This document shows, piece after piece, positions 8,573 through 17,540 of a stretch of DNA of 64,000 nucleotides. Positions within the stretch are counted from its first letter, which is position 1. Every line of letters begins with the position of its first letter. The DNA comes from Sphingobacterium sp. UBA2700. GTDB lineage: Bacteria; Bacteroidota; Bacteroidia; Sphingobacteriales; Sphingobacteriaceae. Below the pieces are notes generated by a model. That model was given only the letters and a program-made list of their open reading frames with translations. It ran no database searches and was not told the DNA's origin. The stretch lies in NCBI GenBank assembly GCA_002354335.1, contig DELI01000005.1:292385-356384 (forward strand). The letters run 5' to 3'. Made by a program: the position numbers and the translations under genes.

Positions 8573-9637
8573 TTAATTCTTGTTTATAATTTCCTGGATA
8601 CCTGCGTCGGTATCCGATAAATGAATGCTTAGTTCGTAGGTCCGTTTTTCTCGTGGCTTCAGCATAATCAGCTCCTTGCGCTCGCGCAACTTCTGCTGAC
8701 CAAGCGGAGGATTGGTTCCCGGTTCTAAGCCTGTGACATACTCACCTTTGCCCCAATGCTGCCAATTGGTAAGCCAAGGCAATTGTCGCTTATCGAACGA
8801 CAAGCCTAGCGCTAAGCCTAGATTTTCATTATAGATAGCACAATGGCTCTTATGCTGCTCGTCGGCAGCGATATCGATAAAAGCAGCCTCTTCTCCGCTT
8901 CCTTTATGATCATCACGAGGAGCCTGGCATACTTTAAACGCCTGTCCTTCTTTAAATATTTTATTAGCTTCGCCTTGCTCTCTAGCGGTCCAAGCACCTT
9001 CCCACAACAAGGCAGTACCCTCATCAATTAAAGGCCACCCAAAATTGAAATGATATAAAATCATATGAGGGGTATCCAAATTGCCGACATTAATAATCTC
9101 ATCAACGATGTGTAATGTAGGCTCGCCTAGGGTACAACGGATGGTGCGTTTCAGTTCGATGTTGGTACCTAGGGGGTGGCCTTGTTTAATAATTCCTGTA
9201 ATAAACATTTCCCGATCCCCACTGATCAAGTCTGGTTGTTTTATCTGTATAATCTCTGCCGGTGTATTACTGATTTGATCGTGCAAACCACGGCGGCCGA
9301 ATTCATCTTCCTCCGGACCACCGACATGCGTCAAGCCACAGGTAACCAATAAACCACCGCCAAAGGTCCGCAACCAATCCACCCCACGATCGGAAAGCGG
9401 CTGCGGCGGTGTTACGCCTAATCGGCTGATCCAACTCAAATTGTACTGGTTAAAACTCGCATCCGCAATGTCCATAGCACGGTCCAACAGCACCTTGAAC
9501 CGTAGTCCGGCACCCGTGTTGATCCAAGCAATGCGAGAGCCGCGACCCAATCCATTATCTAAAACAGAGGTTTCAATACCGCCTACTTGTGCCGTATGCG
9601 ATACTTTGTCTAACCAATCTTTTTTTAAGTAGTCCAC
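8573..9637 (-). CDS. DUF4432 family protein (aldose 1-epimerase-like)
   Basis: A 354-residue protein of the DUF4432 family, a galactose-mutarotase-like beta-sandwich. Recognisable parts are LGRGSRIAWINTGAGL, the VLLDRAMDIADASF segment, the Gly-rich GGGLLVTCGLTHVGG and YHFNFGWPLIDEG, which carries a probable catalytic His/Glu pair. The missing signal peptide places it in the cytoplasm. Its likely role is anomer interconversion or binding of the sugar handled by the operon. It starts 11 bases after the stop of the cytochrome-fused lipoprotein. Confidence 0.78.
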   Translation of the reverse strand: MDYLKKDWLDKVSHTAQVGGIETSVLDNGLGRGSRIAWINTGAGLRFKVLLDRAMDIADASFNQYNLSWISRLGVTPPQPLSDRGVDWLRTFGGGLLVTCGLTHVGGPEEDEFGRRGLHDQISNTPAEIIQIKQPDLISGDREMFITGIIKQGHPLGTNIELKRTIRCTLGEPTLHIVDEIINVGNLDTPHMILYHFNFGWPLIDEGTALLWEGAWTAREQGEANKIFKEGQAFKVCQAPRDDHKGSGEEAAFIDIAADEQHKSHCAIYNENLGLALGLSFDKRQLPWLTNWQHWGKGEYVTGLEPGTNPPLGQQKLRERKELIMLKPREKRTYELSIHLSDTDAGIQEIINKN

Positions 9638-9648
9638 GAGCTTATCTT

Positions 9649-12327
9649 TTATTTCTTCTTATATATTTCTGCATTCTCATTTCCACCAGACATCAGGTAG
9701 GCCATGATATCCTTGACCTCGTCGGGACTCATCGTATTCAATGTTCCCGGAGGCATAATTGATACTTCGGAACGTTTGATATCCTGAACATCTTTCTTAG
9801 CCAGTTCTTTCGTTACATGTGGAGCATATGGGTTTTGCGAGATGACATAGGCCTTCTCATTTTCGCTCATTAATCTTCCCAATACGGAAGTTCCATCTTT
9901 CATGTTGAATACTTTCGATTCATACTGATCGGAGATCACTTCGCTAGGTTCGATAATCGCCTGCAACATATCGCGCTTCGAGAAACGAGTGCCCAATTGG
10001 GTCAAATCTGGCCCCACTGAACCGCCTTCGCCTTTCATCGTATGGCAAGTACCACATTTAACGGCGATATATAATTCCTGCCCACGCTTGAAATTGCGAA
10101 CGCCAGTATTTTCATCGACAACTTTTAAAGCCGAGTCGATTTCCCATTTGCGGCCCGGTCCTTTTGGCGGAACTACGTTCTCAGCAAGGCGTGTCCCTTT
10201 CTGATTCAACAAGGAATCTCCAGACATCTTTCCGTACATCGCCAATTGATCTTTAGGCACATGTGATAAGGCTTTCTTTCTTGCGTTATCGATAAATCCG
10301 ATATAAGAGTTACCGCCTTTGTATCCGAACGCTTTGTAGAACCAAGTGAAGTATTGCTCGCGCAATTCCGGCGTCCAGCCCGCTTTTGAATCGCTCAGGG
10401 CTGTTGCTAAGAAAATTTGTTGTGCCGGTGGAATATTCGCCAACATATTGGCGATATCCAATCCATATTGCGGGTTACGCAAGATCAGATCCGAAGAACT
10501 CATGAAGTTGGTCTCCGTCGTATCATCCTTCGCATTCGCTAATAGATCCAAAGACTTTTTCACGGCTGCCTCAGAGTTCAACGCCAACAATAATTTCGAT
10601 AACTGTCTGTTCAAGCTATTGCTCTTCGCCGGATAAAGTGGCTCCAGACTCGCCGCTAAGGCTTGACCTGCGGCTTCTGTTGGTTTGCCCATACGCGCAA
10701 TAACGATCTCATATACGCGGGTCAAATTCTCTAACATACGTGGCGTAAGCTTCGCTACAGGAATCGTCGCAAGCTTCTCCATGATGCGTGGCTGTAAAGA
10801 AGCATCTGCTACACGTGCAACGGCAACCATAGCCTCCGTTAAACGGACAACATTACGTTCCTGAAATACCAGATTTTCCCAGGAAGAAAGAGGCTGATGC
10901 TCTAGTGCAACGCGCGCCGCGTAGCGGATATGGCGATCTTCATGACCTAGGTATTCCCATATCTTCTCTGCCGTTCCTGGCGCTGAAGCTTTATGGTATT
11001 GCTCGATTTCACGACGTAACTTCACCAATTCTGGAAGATCTTTTTTCTTCAACTCTGCCTTTACCTTATCCTGATCTTTATAGTAAACACGGTATAAATC
11101 CGAATCAAGCTTACGTCCTCCCGTCAGGAAGTATAAAGCGCCATCGGGCCCTACCACACCATCAGTTAATGGCAGCGGCGAACCGGAGATAAACTCTTCG
11201 GCCTTGGCGGTATAAGAAGCCCCTTCGGATTTCAATTCTAGGGCGTAGATAATACCAAAACTCCAGTCGAAGGCTAATAAGCTGTTTCTATACTTTTCTG
11301 GGAATTTCGCTTGGCTTGGGTTGATAAAGTTCGTAGGCGAACCCTGACCAATATTCAATACCGCCGGTAGGTTATCTAAGAATCGTGAGTCCCATTTAGC
11401 ATCTCCCTTTCTCCAACCGAATTCCGAACCGCTCGTTACGTGCAAAATACGGGTAGGGCGATACCAAGGCATCCCAAAATCCCACTCCATATCCGAGTCG
11501 TAAGTAAACAACTCCCCTTCATTGTTGAATGCAATATCAAATGGATTACGGAATCCCGCGGAAATCAGTTCCCAGTGTTTTCCTTCCGGATCGGTCTTGG
11601 CAATCCAGCCCCCCGAATTATGGGAGTCAGAATCATGACCATGCGTATCAAGAATTAATGGAATGAGGTTATCGACGCTATCATTTGGTTTGATACGATA
11701 GGAATCCATTTTCGGAACCTTCGTAAAGTTTCCTGCAACGATGTAGATTGCTGAGTCTGGTCCTAACACAATGCTGTGAGGGCCATGCTCGCCAGATCCG
11801 TCCAGCGCCAAAATCTCGGTAATCTTGTCTAACTTATCATCATTATCTGTATCCTGTAATCTATACAATCCGGAACCTTTTTTGAATTCATCGTTCGGAT
11901 TATGATTGACCATAACATATAGGCTGTTATAAGCCCACAATAACCCCTGAGCGAAGCCCATGCCTACTTTTTTCTTTGTAGTATCGGCTAGTGGCGGCCC
12001 CTCAACTGGAAACTCAATAGGCTCAATCTTCGGCTTTACCGTCGAGTCTGACCCTAAAGGCGGCAACTCGACACGGAAGAGTCCGCCAAACTGATCGGAA
12101 GTGATCATTCTACCCTTATCATCAAATGTCATCGACACCCATGACCCTTTTTCATTGTCCGAAGGGCTGTAGATATGCTCTATGGCAAATCCCTCAGGCA
12201 AGGTTATTTTCTCTGTTTTCGGGTTGGTATCCACGACTTCTGGCTCCTCTTTCCCCTTACAAGCCCCCGCTGCGAGCAGCAAAAACATGGAAAACAAATA
12301 CAATTGTGCTCTATTAGTTTTTATCAT
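9649..12327 (-). CDS. Large lipoprotein: propeller-type sugar-dehydrogenase-like domain, helical repeats, cytochrome c
   Basis: An 892-residue exported lipoprotein (lipobox LLLAAGAC, Cys23). The N-terminal half looks like the beta-propeller of PQQ-type sugar dehydrogenases and planctomycete membrane-bound dehydrogenases (HGPHSIVLGPDSAIYIVAGN, GWRKGDAKWDS, GVVGPDGALYFLTGG). A HEAT-like helical middle follows (RHIRYAARVALEH). The C-terminus is a cytochrome c domain with CGTCH at 758-762 and a probable axial Met in SIMPPGTLNTMS. It is the first gene of the operon. Inference: it oxidises a sugar or passes electrons outside the inner membrane. Whether it binds PQQ cannot be told here. Confidence 0.8.
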   Translation of the reverse strand: MIKTNRAQLYLFSMFLLLAAGACKGKEEPEVVDTNPKTEKITLPEGFAIEHIYSPSDNEKGSWVSMTFDDKGRMITSDQFGGLFRVELPPLGSDSTVKPKIEPIEFPVEGPPLADTTKKKVGMGFAQGLLWAYNSLYVMVNHNPNDEFKKGSGLYRLQDTDNDDKLDKITEILALDGSGEHGPHSIVLGPDSAIYIVAGNFTKVPKMDSYRIKPNDSVDNLIPLILDTHGHDSDSHNSGGWIAKTDPEGKHWELISAGFRNPFDIAFNNEGELFTYDSDMEWDFGMPWYRPTRILHVTSGSEFGWRKGDAKWDSRFLDNLPAVLNIGQGSPTNFINPSQAKFPEKYRNSLLAFDWSFGIIYALELKSEGASYTAKAEEFISGSPLPLTDGVVGPDGALYFLTGGRKLDSDLYRVYYKDQDKVKAELKKKDLPELVKLRREIEQYHKASAPGTAEKIWEYLGHEDRHIRYAARVALEHQPLSSWENLVFQERNVVRLTEAMVAVARVADASLQPRIMEKLATIPVAKLTPRMLENLTRVYEIVIARMGKPTEAAGQALAASLEPLYPAKSNSLNRQLSKLLLALNSEAAVKKSLDLLANAKDDTTETNFMSSSDLILRNPQYGLDIANMLANIPPAQQIFLATALSDSKAGWTPELREQYFTWFYKAFGYKGGNSYIGFIDNARKKALSHVPKDQLAMYGKMSGDSLLNQKGTRLAENVVPPKGPGRKWEIDSALKVVDENTGVRNFKRGQELYIAVKCGTCHTMKGEGGSVGPDLTQLGTRFSKRDMLQAIIEPSEVISDQYESKVFNMKDGTSVLGRLMSENEKAYVISQNPYAPHVTKELAKKDVQDIKRSEVSIMPPGTLNTMSPDEVKDIMAYLMSGGNENAEIYKKK

Positions 12328-12776
12328 TGTGGTTTAATATGTTGATTAAGTTTATAACAGCTTCTGAGGATCAGCAAGAATAACTTTCAAACTTTGCCGT
12401 ATCCAGTCATTCTACTTGTTGAGGTAGCCTAACTAAAGTTATTAAATTTGTTTAATTGGTTAGCGCTTACTGCTTTGTAATAAATAGAGTACATAAGTCC
12501 CCGAAAATGATGGACAACGGTTTATGTTGGGCGAAAACATGATACGTTATCTAGCAAATTGTGGAAATCTAGTCTGAAACGCAACTAAACCAAATATATT
12601 AAACCACAAGGGATTAGGCATCCTGTGCTATCCTGTCAAAATCAGGACGTAGATTTCGCCGGCATAATAGCGTGTAGAATGGGGAATTGTTTTATACTAC
12701 GCGTGAAAAGAACGTACTTTTGATAATCTTTGTTTTTCCTTTGGAAAGGTCTTCCTCCTAACTAAGTCGACTATAA
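12328..12776. other. Non-coding upstream region of the six-gene sugar operon
   Basis: About 450 bases without a credible gene on either strand. The part nearest the lipoprotein start at 12327 should hold the operon promoter, but I see no clean TAnnTTTG element. Around 12618-12656 there are repeated CATCCTGT / ATCCTGTC words resembling those at 29519-29540 and the GGATCCT centres of the composite repeats further right. No RNA structure is recognised. Confidence 0.4.
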
Positions 12777-12851
12777 CCCCTTTCAAATCCCTTTCAAACC
12801 CAATACAAACCCCTATCATAGCCGCTCCGGAAGGGCTATGATAGGGGTTTG
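12777..12851 (+). repeat. 11-nt periodic repeat element with terminal hairpin, copy A
   Basis: Four consecutive 11-base units (12777-12787, 12788-12798, 12799-12809, 12810-12820), mostly of the form CC-CAATACAAA or CCCTTTCAAA, run into a perfect 18-bp inverted repeat (12806-12823 and 12834-12851). The loop contains TCCGGA. It lies about 80 bases beyond the stop of the M28 peptidase gene, so it may also end that transcript. Copies B (29816-29934) and C (58028-58120) share the unit length, loop motif and part of the 5' flank. Confidence 0.8.
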
Positions 12852-12929
12852 CATTAGTTAAAGAAAGTGTTTACTTGCTTGCAGACTGCCATAAGGGGGC
12901 TGCCAAAGTCGAGTAGTATTTCTGAAGCC

Positions 12930-14207
12930 TTAGAATTGATTGATGAAGTCTGTCAATAGGTTTGCATAGCCATTAAACTTCGTAAATGGCAGGGTTTCGT
13001 ATCGGTCATAGATATCGTGATAGGCAGTTGTGCCGCCCAACGTGTAGATAAAAAAGGCAGGCACTCCCTTTTCATAGAAAGGAGCATGATCACTGCGGTT
13101 CATGGCACCGCGGACCTTAACTTCTGGTAGATATTTTTTTTCAGCATTCAGCTTCGTCAGAAGCTCAAATTCTTTCGTAAAGATACTGCCGTTTACCACC
13201 TGGATGCCATCATCGCCTGTACCGGCCATATCCACGTTGATCAGGAACTTTACTTTTTTCAGATCGTTCAGCGGATTTGCTGCATAATATTTAGATCCTA
13301 AAAGTCCACTCTCCTCTCCTGAGAAAGCTAAGAAGATCATGTTAAACTTTGGCTTGTTTTTGCCATAATATTGAGCCAAATATAGCATAAGGGCTGTTCC
13401 ACTAGCATTGTCGTTAGCCCCGTTAAACACGACCTTTTTACCGATGACGCCCAAGTGATCGTAATGTGCTGTCACGAGGATCGTAGAATCAGAATCGCTG
13501 CTTCCTTTCAAGAAACCACAAACATTCTGCGTTTTATAATCGGGTTGGAACTTCGCAGTGATATCTAAGGCGATTTGACTGTCGTTTGGATTTACTGCTA
13601 AATCTTTAATGTAAACCGCAGGTTTTAAACTTTGGCTTACAGATGCTCGCCAGGTAAATTTAGTTGGGGTATTTACGACGATTGCGCTGTACTCCCCTGC
13701 AGTCATCAGAAGCACTATTGCACGGCGTAGCTCCTGCGCATTGATGCTCTTCAACTGCTCTGCCTCATCAATATAGATGGCTTTACCGGCATATGCTTTA
13801 TCTTGTGCAATCTGTCTTAATACCTTGTCATCATTCAATTTTCCGGAAACAGGAACGAGATCAAAGCTTCCCTTTACCGATGGGGATGCGGCGTCGATCA
13901 ACACATTGCCCCCCATTTTAAGCACTTCGTTATTTAACTTGACGGTTGCTGCTTTCGGGAATACATTGGCGCCCAAGCTGAAAGTTTGCATAAAGGATTT
14001 GCCATCTACGGGCGTCAATCCCGACTTCTTCATTTCTTTAGCAATATAGGCAGCGGCTTTTTTGTCGCCATTGAAAATATAACCGCGGCCTGCATATTTA
14101 TCGGATGCTAATACACTAACAACTTTGCGCGCATAGTCTTCTTGCGCCTGAGCAATATGACAAGCTACAAAGAGCATGGCAATCAGTGTAAATAATCTAT
14201 TTTTCAT
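12930..14207 (-). CDS. Secreted M28 family zinc metallopeptidase
   Basis: A 425-residue exported protein (signal peptide ending near AQAQ, residue 22). The M28 zinc site is complete: H248 and D250 in VTAHYDHLG, bridging D266 in GANDNASG, E298-E299 in SGEES, D326 in NVDMAGTG and H374 in NRSDHAPF. It is expected to act as a periplasmic or secreted aminopeptidase with two zinc ions. Its start overlaps the end of the upstream CocE-type hydrolase gene by 11 bases, so the two are co-transcribed and probably translationally coupled, pairing two peptide- or ester-cleaving enzymes. Confidence 0.92.
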   Translation of the reverse strand: MKNRLFTLIAMLFVACHIAQAQEDYARKVVSVLASDKYAGRGYIFNGDKKAAAYIAKEMKKSGLTPVDGKSFMQTFSLGANVFPKAATVKLNNEVLKMGGNVLIDAASPSVKGSFDLVPVSGKLNDDKVLRQIAQDKAYAGKAIYIDEAEQLKSINAQELRRAIVLLMTAGEYSAIVVNTPTKFTWRASVSQSLKPAVYIKDLAVNPNDSQIALDITAKFQPDYKTQNVCGFLKGSSDSDSTILVTAHYDHLGVIGKKVVFNGANDNASGTALMLYLAQYYGKNKPKFNMIFLAFSGEESGLLGSKYYAANPLNDLKKVKFLINVDMAGTGDDGIQVVNGSIFTKEFELLTKLNAEKKYLPEVKVRGAMNRSDHAPFYEKGVPAFFIYTLGGTTAYHDIYDRYETLPFTKFNGYANLLTDFINQF

Positions 14208-16041
14208 TGTTTTTAATTAGTGGTAATAGGATACTTGAAGGATGTTGACGATCGAAGAATACGCGATGTTTATGGATTTCGAAATCAGCTTCGTCTGCTT
14301 CATAGATATTGACGAACTTCTGCGGATTGCGGTCTACCAGAGGGAACCAAGAACTTTGAATCTGTACCATAATCTTATGCCCCTTCTTGAAGACATGGGC
14401 AGCATCTTGCATATCAAATTTTACTTGTGTCACTTGGTTGGGTTGCATCGGTTCCGGATGCGAAAAGCTATTTCTATACTTCGCACGCATCACCTCCCCT
14501 CTGACCAGGATCTGTGCATCTGATAAAGGCTTATCTTTCTCAAACGGATGCACATCGATTAATTTCACGATATAGTCGGCATCAGTACCCGTTGTACTAA
14601 CGAATAGATTTGCCTGCAGATTACCCATAATCTTGACATCTTCCGTCAATACGTCCGACTCAAAAACCAATACATCAGGACGCCTGGACGCAAACACCTG
14701 ATCTTCGAACATATATTTAAATCCGCGCATCAGGGTTTTCTCGGCGGTGTAGGGTACAGGCTTGCTCGGGTCTGCCGTATATTCGGCAAAGTCCGTTTCT
14801 GCTGTTTCCGGCTTTGTAAAAGACAGCCCTCCGTTCGCCTGAAGATAAAGCGGCGTTTCAACTTGTTCTTTGGACGGCCATTCGCTTAAGTAATTCCACT
14901 CATTGGATCCTGTCACGAAGATGGAAACAGGTGCTAATGGCTTCGATTCCTCATTTTTCAAATGCTTTTTGAAAAATGCTAGTTCTAGATCCTCACGGTA
15001 ATAATTACTGGTATTGGATGCAAAATCCAGATCACCTAGGCTTCTGCCATCTCCCCTCGTCCAGGAACCGTGATACCAAGGCCCCATTACAAAAGACAGC
15101 TTATTCTTCCCGGATTTCGCGAGCGCCTCGTATGTTTTCAATGGACCATATAGATCTTCTTGATCGAACCATCCGCCCACAACAAGCACCTCTGGCTTAA
15201 CTTTGTGAAGGTATTTGGTATAGCTGCGCTCTTCCCAATAGACATTGTAATCCGGATTGTTCATCATCTCGTTCCAAAGGATGCTCTTCCCTTGCAGGTA
15301 GTTTTTGTTGAAGTTCTTTAGTGGGCCTGATTTAAGGTAAAAATTATAGCCATCGCTCGTATTGTAGGCATAGAATCCACCGGGATGTGTGGTACCCACA
15401 GAGTCTCTCATTTTACCGAAAGAAGACAAGAACGAAAAACTCCCCATCAGCATAAATGCGCCGTTATGATGTCTGTCATCGCCCAAGAACCAATCGGTCA
15501 CTGGCGCTTGCGGAGATACCGCTTTTAGATTAGGGTGTGCATCGATTAATGACATCGAGGCATAGAAGCCGGGCGACGAAACACCCCAAATACCGACTTT
15601 CTTATTGGATCTAAGCTGTTTTACAAGCCAATCTATCGTATCGTAGGTATCCGTTGTCTCATCGGTTTGCCCTTTTTTCTTATTCGGAATATACGGGCGA
15701 TTGGCGATAAAATGTCCTTCGGATTTATACTTTCCACGCACATCTTGATACACGAAGATGTATCCGTCCTTTGCAAACTCCATGCTTGGGCCAATGCTAG
15801 GGCGCAACTTATCCTCCCCATAGGGGGCAACACTATAAGGTGTTCGGATCATCATAATAGGATAAGATTTTGACCTATCCTTGGGTTCATAGATCGCGGT
15901 AAAGAGTTTCGTGCCGTCCCGCATCGGGATATACACTTCGCGCTTACTATAATTGTTTTTTATATACTCGGCATCATTTGTTTGTTGTGCGAACAAGAGC
16001 GTTGCACAACAAACAAAAAGCCCTACTAGAAAATGCTTCAT
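14197..16041 (-). CDS. Secreted CocE/NonD family hydrolase (X-Pro dipeptidyl-peptidase-like)
   Basis: A 614-residue exported alpha/beta hydrolase with signal peptide MKHFLVGLFVCCATLLFAQQ. The nucleophile elbow is GVSSPG (S155). A GPWYHGSW segment supplies the likely catalytic His, and the C-terminal third is the jelly-roll typical of X-Pro dipeptidyl-peptidases and cocaine esterase. Many Bacteroidetes members cleave acyl-amide or ester bonds; the substrate here is unknown. It lies 12 bases after the stop of a GH28 gene, so it may be part of the pectin-locus transcript, although the function does not demand it. Confidence 0.88.
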   Translation of the reverse strand: MKHFLVGLFVCCATLLFAQQTNDAEYIKNNYSKREVYIPMRDGTKLFTAIYEPKDRSKSYPIMMIRTPYSVAPYGEDKLRPSIGPSMEFAKDGYIFVYQDVRGKYKSEGHFIANRPYIPNKKKGQTDETTDTYDTIDWLVKQLRSNKKVGIWGVSSPGFYASMSLIDAHPNLKAVSPQAPVTDWFLGDDRHHNGAFMLMGSFSFLSSFGKMRDSVGTTHPGGFYAYNTSDGYNFYLKSGPLKNFNKNYLQGKSILWNEMMNNPDYNVYWEERSYTKYLHKVKPEVLVVGGWFDQEDLYGPLKTYEALAKSGKNKLSFVMGPWYHGSWTRGDGRSLGDLDFASNTSNYYREDLELAFFKKHLKNEESKPLAPVSIFVTGSNEWNYLSEWPSKEQVETPLYLQANGGLSFTKPETAETDFAEYTADPSKPVPYTAEKTLMRGFKYMFEDQVFASRRPDVLVFESDVLTEDVKIMGNLQANLFVSTTGTDADYIVKLIDVHPFEKDKPLSDAQILVRGEVMRAKYRNSFSHPEPMQPNQVTQVKFDMQDAAHVFKKGHKIMVQIQSSWFPLVDRNPQKFVNIYEADEADFEIHKHRVFFDRQHPSSILLPLIKNNEK

Positions 16042-16053
16042 TCTTTACAATCG

Positions 16054-17529
16054 TTATTTCTTTAGTGTCGACTTGTATAAAACTAGCTGTTTTTTTCCTT
16101 TTTTATTCGGTTCATTGTATTCCACCTTTGTCATCTGCGCGTTCTTCACATCATCCATAACAACAGCAGGGCGGTATTCTTTATCCTTCGCCGTGAACTT
16201 CACATTTTCGAAGTTTACTCCGTCTACATGGCGCAAATAGAATGCCCATGCCGGAAGCTCCTTAAATTGCGAAAACTCTGGGTATGCAGCTTCCATTTCA
16301 GGAATGCTGTCCAGTTCTTTCGGACTAGTGCCACGGAATGCATAATTTGGATTTGACCCACCCGGGTAAACAATTTCTACATTTCTTAAGACTACATTCT
16401 TAATCGGTTGGCCTTTTAATCCAACAATGCTAGCTGGTGAGATGTTTCTTGGATTGTCTTCAACAGGTCCCTCGAAGGCATAACCAACATCAGGTTTGTC
16501 TGCAGGAACCTCGATGTAGATGTTCTGCATCGTCACACCATCGATAGATCCTTGTCTGCCTTTATTCCATCGTGCGCCGATGCGTAGATAGATGGCATTA
16601 CCGGTATTGTATGCATATAAGCTGTCTACCAATACATCTTCCACTTTACCGCCGTCAGGCGTTGCAATTGTGAATGCTGAACGGAACGTATCGTAGACAC
16701 GGTTGTTGATAATACGGATATTTTTATATCCACCTGCTGATACGGTTCCAAACTTGATACCATTTGCACTCGAACGTGCCACACAGTTTCTGATTTCTAT
16801 GTTCTCATTCATTTTCGTCGCATCATGCGATTTCAAACAAATGGCATCATCAGAAGCATCTATATAGGAATTTAATAATTTGAAGTTCTTACAATCGACA
16901 ATGTCGATACCATCGTTGTTCCAGAATACTTTGCTATCCACCGTAATGCTATCGATCAATACGTCCTCACACTGATCATAAGTCTGAACCCAGTCGGCAG
17001 AGTTTTTCACCGTGACATGTTTGATGGTTACATTATTGCATTCGCGGAAATAGATCGCTTTCGGACGGTTATTTCTTGGCCTATCGTAATCTAAAGGATC
17101 TTTGATAATCCCTTTATGGATATAATCCATCAGGCTGTACGCAACTTCCTTCCCCTGCCCATCGATGACACCCTTACCTGTAATACCGACATTCTTTACC
17201 CCTTTGGCATAGACCAAAGCATTGTTAGGCGTTCCGACATTATAATCGTTGATATTCGTCGAGCCTAGTAATACAGCCCCCTCTTCTAAATGCAGGGTAA
17301 CATTGGATTTCATATGGATAGTACCCGTAAGATACCTTCCGACATAGAACTTCAACGTTCCGCCGCCGTTCTCACTGATGAAATCAATCGCACGCTGAAT
17401 GGAGGTCGTATTCAATGTAGTTCCATTCGATTTTATTCCAAAGAAGGAAGCATTGTAATCCTTCGCCTGCAACAATCCTATGCTACAGATCGTGCACAGT
17501 ATAGTCAAATATATGTTCAATCTCTTCAC
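16054..17529 (-). CDS. GH28-family glycoside hydrolase, copy 1
   Basis: A 491-residue exported right-handed parallel beta-helix protein (signal peptide to about residue 22). GH28 active-site segments are visible: WNNDGID (N205, D206, D209), DASDDAIC (D227, D228) and RIGARW. The usual Gly-His-Gly is replaced by SSANGIKFG near residues 253-261. GH28 enzymes hydrolyse polygalacturonan or rhamnogalacturonan. It is close in sequence to the protein at 18286-19767 along its whole length, including the C-terminal segment with AAYPEFSQFKELP. It is the last of three tandem paralogues, probably periplasmic. Confidence 0.87.
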   Translation of the reverse strand: MKRLNIYLTILCTICSIGLLQAKDYNASFFGIKSNGTTLNTTSIQRAIDFISENGGGTLKFYVGRYLTGTIHMKSNVTLHLEEGAVLLGSTNINDYNVGTPNNALVYAKGVKNVGITGKGVIDGQGKEVAYSLMDYIHKGIIKDPLDYDRPRNNRPKAIYFRECNNVTIKHVTVKNSADWVQTYDQCEDVLIDSITVDSKVFWNNDGIDIVDCKNFKLLNSYIDASDDAICLKSHDATKMNENIEIRNCVARSSANGIKFGTVSAGGYKNIRIINNRVYDTFRSAFTIATPDGGKVEDVLVDSLYAYNTGNAIYLRIGARWNKGRQGSIDGVTMQNIYIEVPADKPDVGYAFEGPVEDNPRNISPASIVGLKGQPIKNVVLRNVEIVYPGGSNPNYAFRGTSPKELDSIPEMEAAYPEFSQFKELPAWAFYLRHVDGVNFENVKFTAKDKEYRPAVVMDDVKNAQMTKVEYNEPNKKGKKQLVLYKSTLKK

Positions 17530-17540
17530 GCTCTTCTCGA

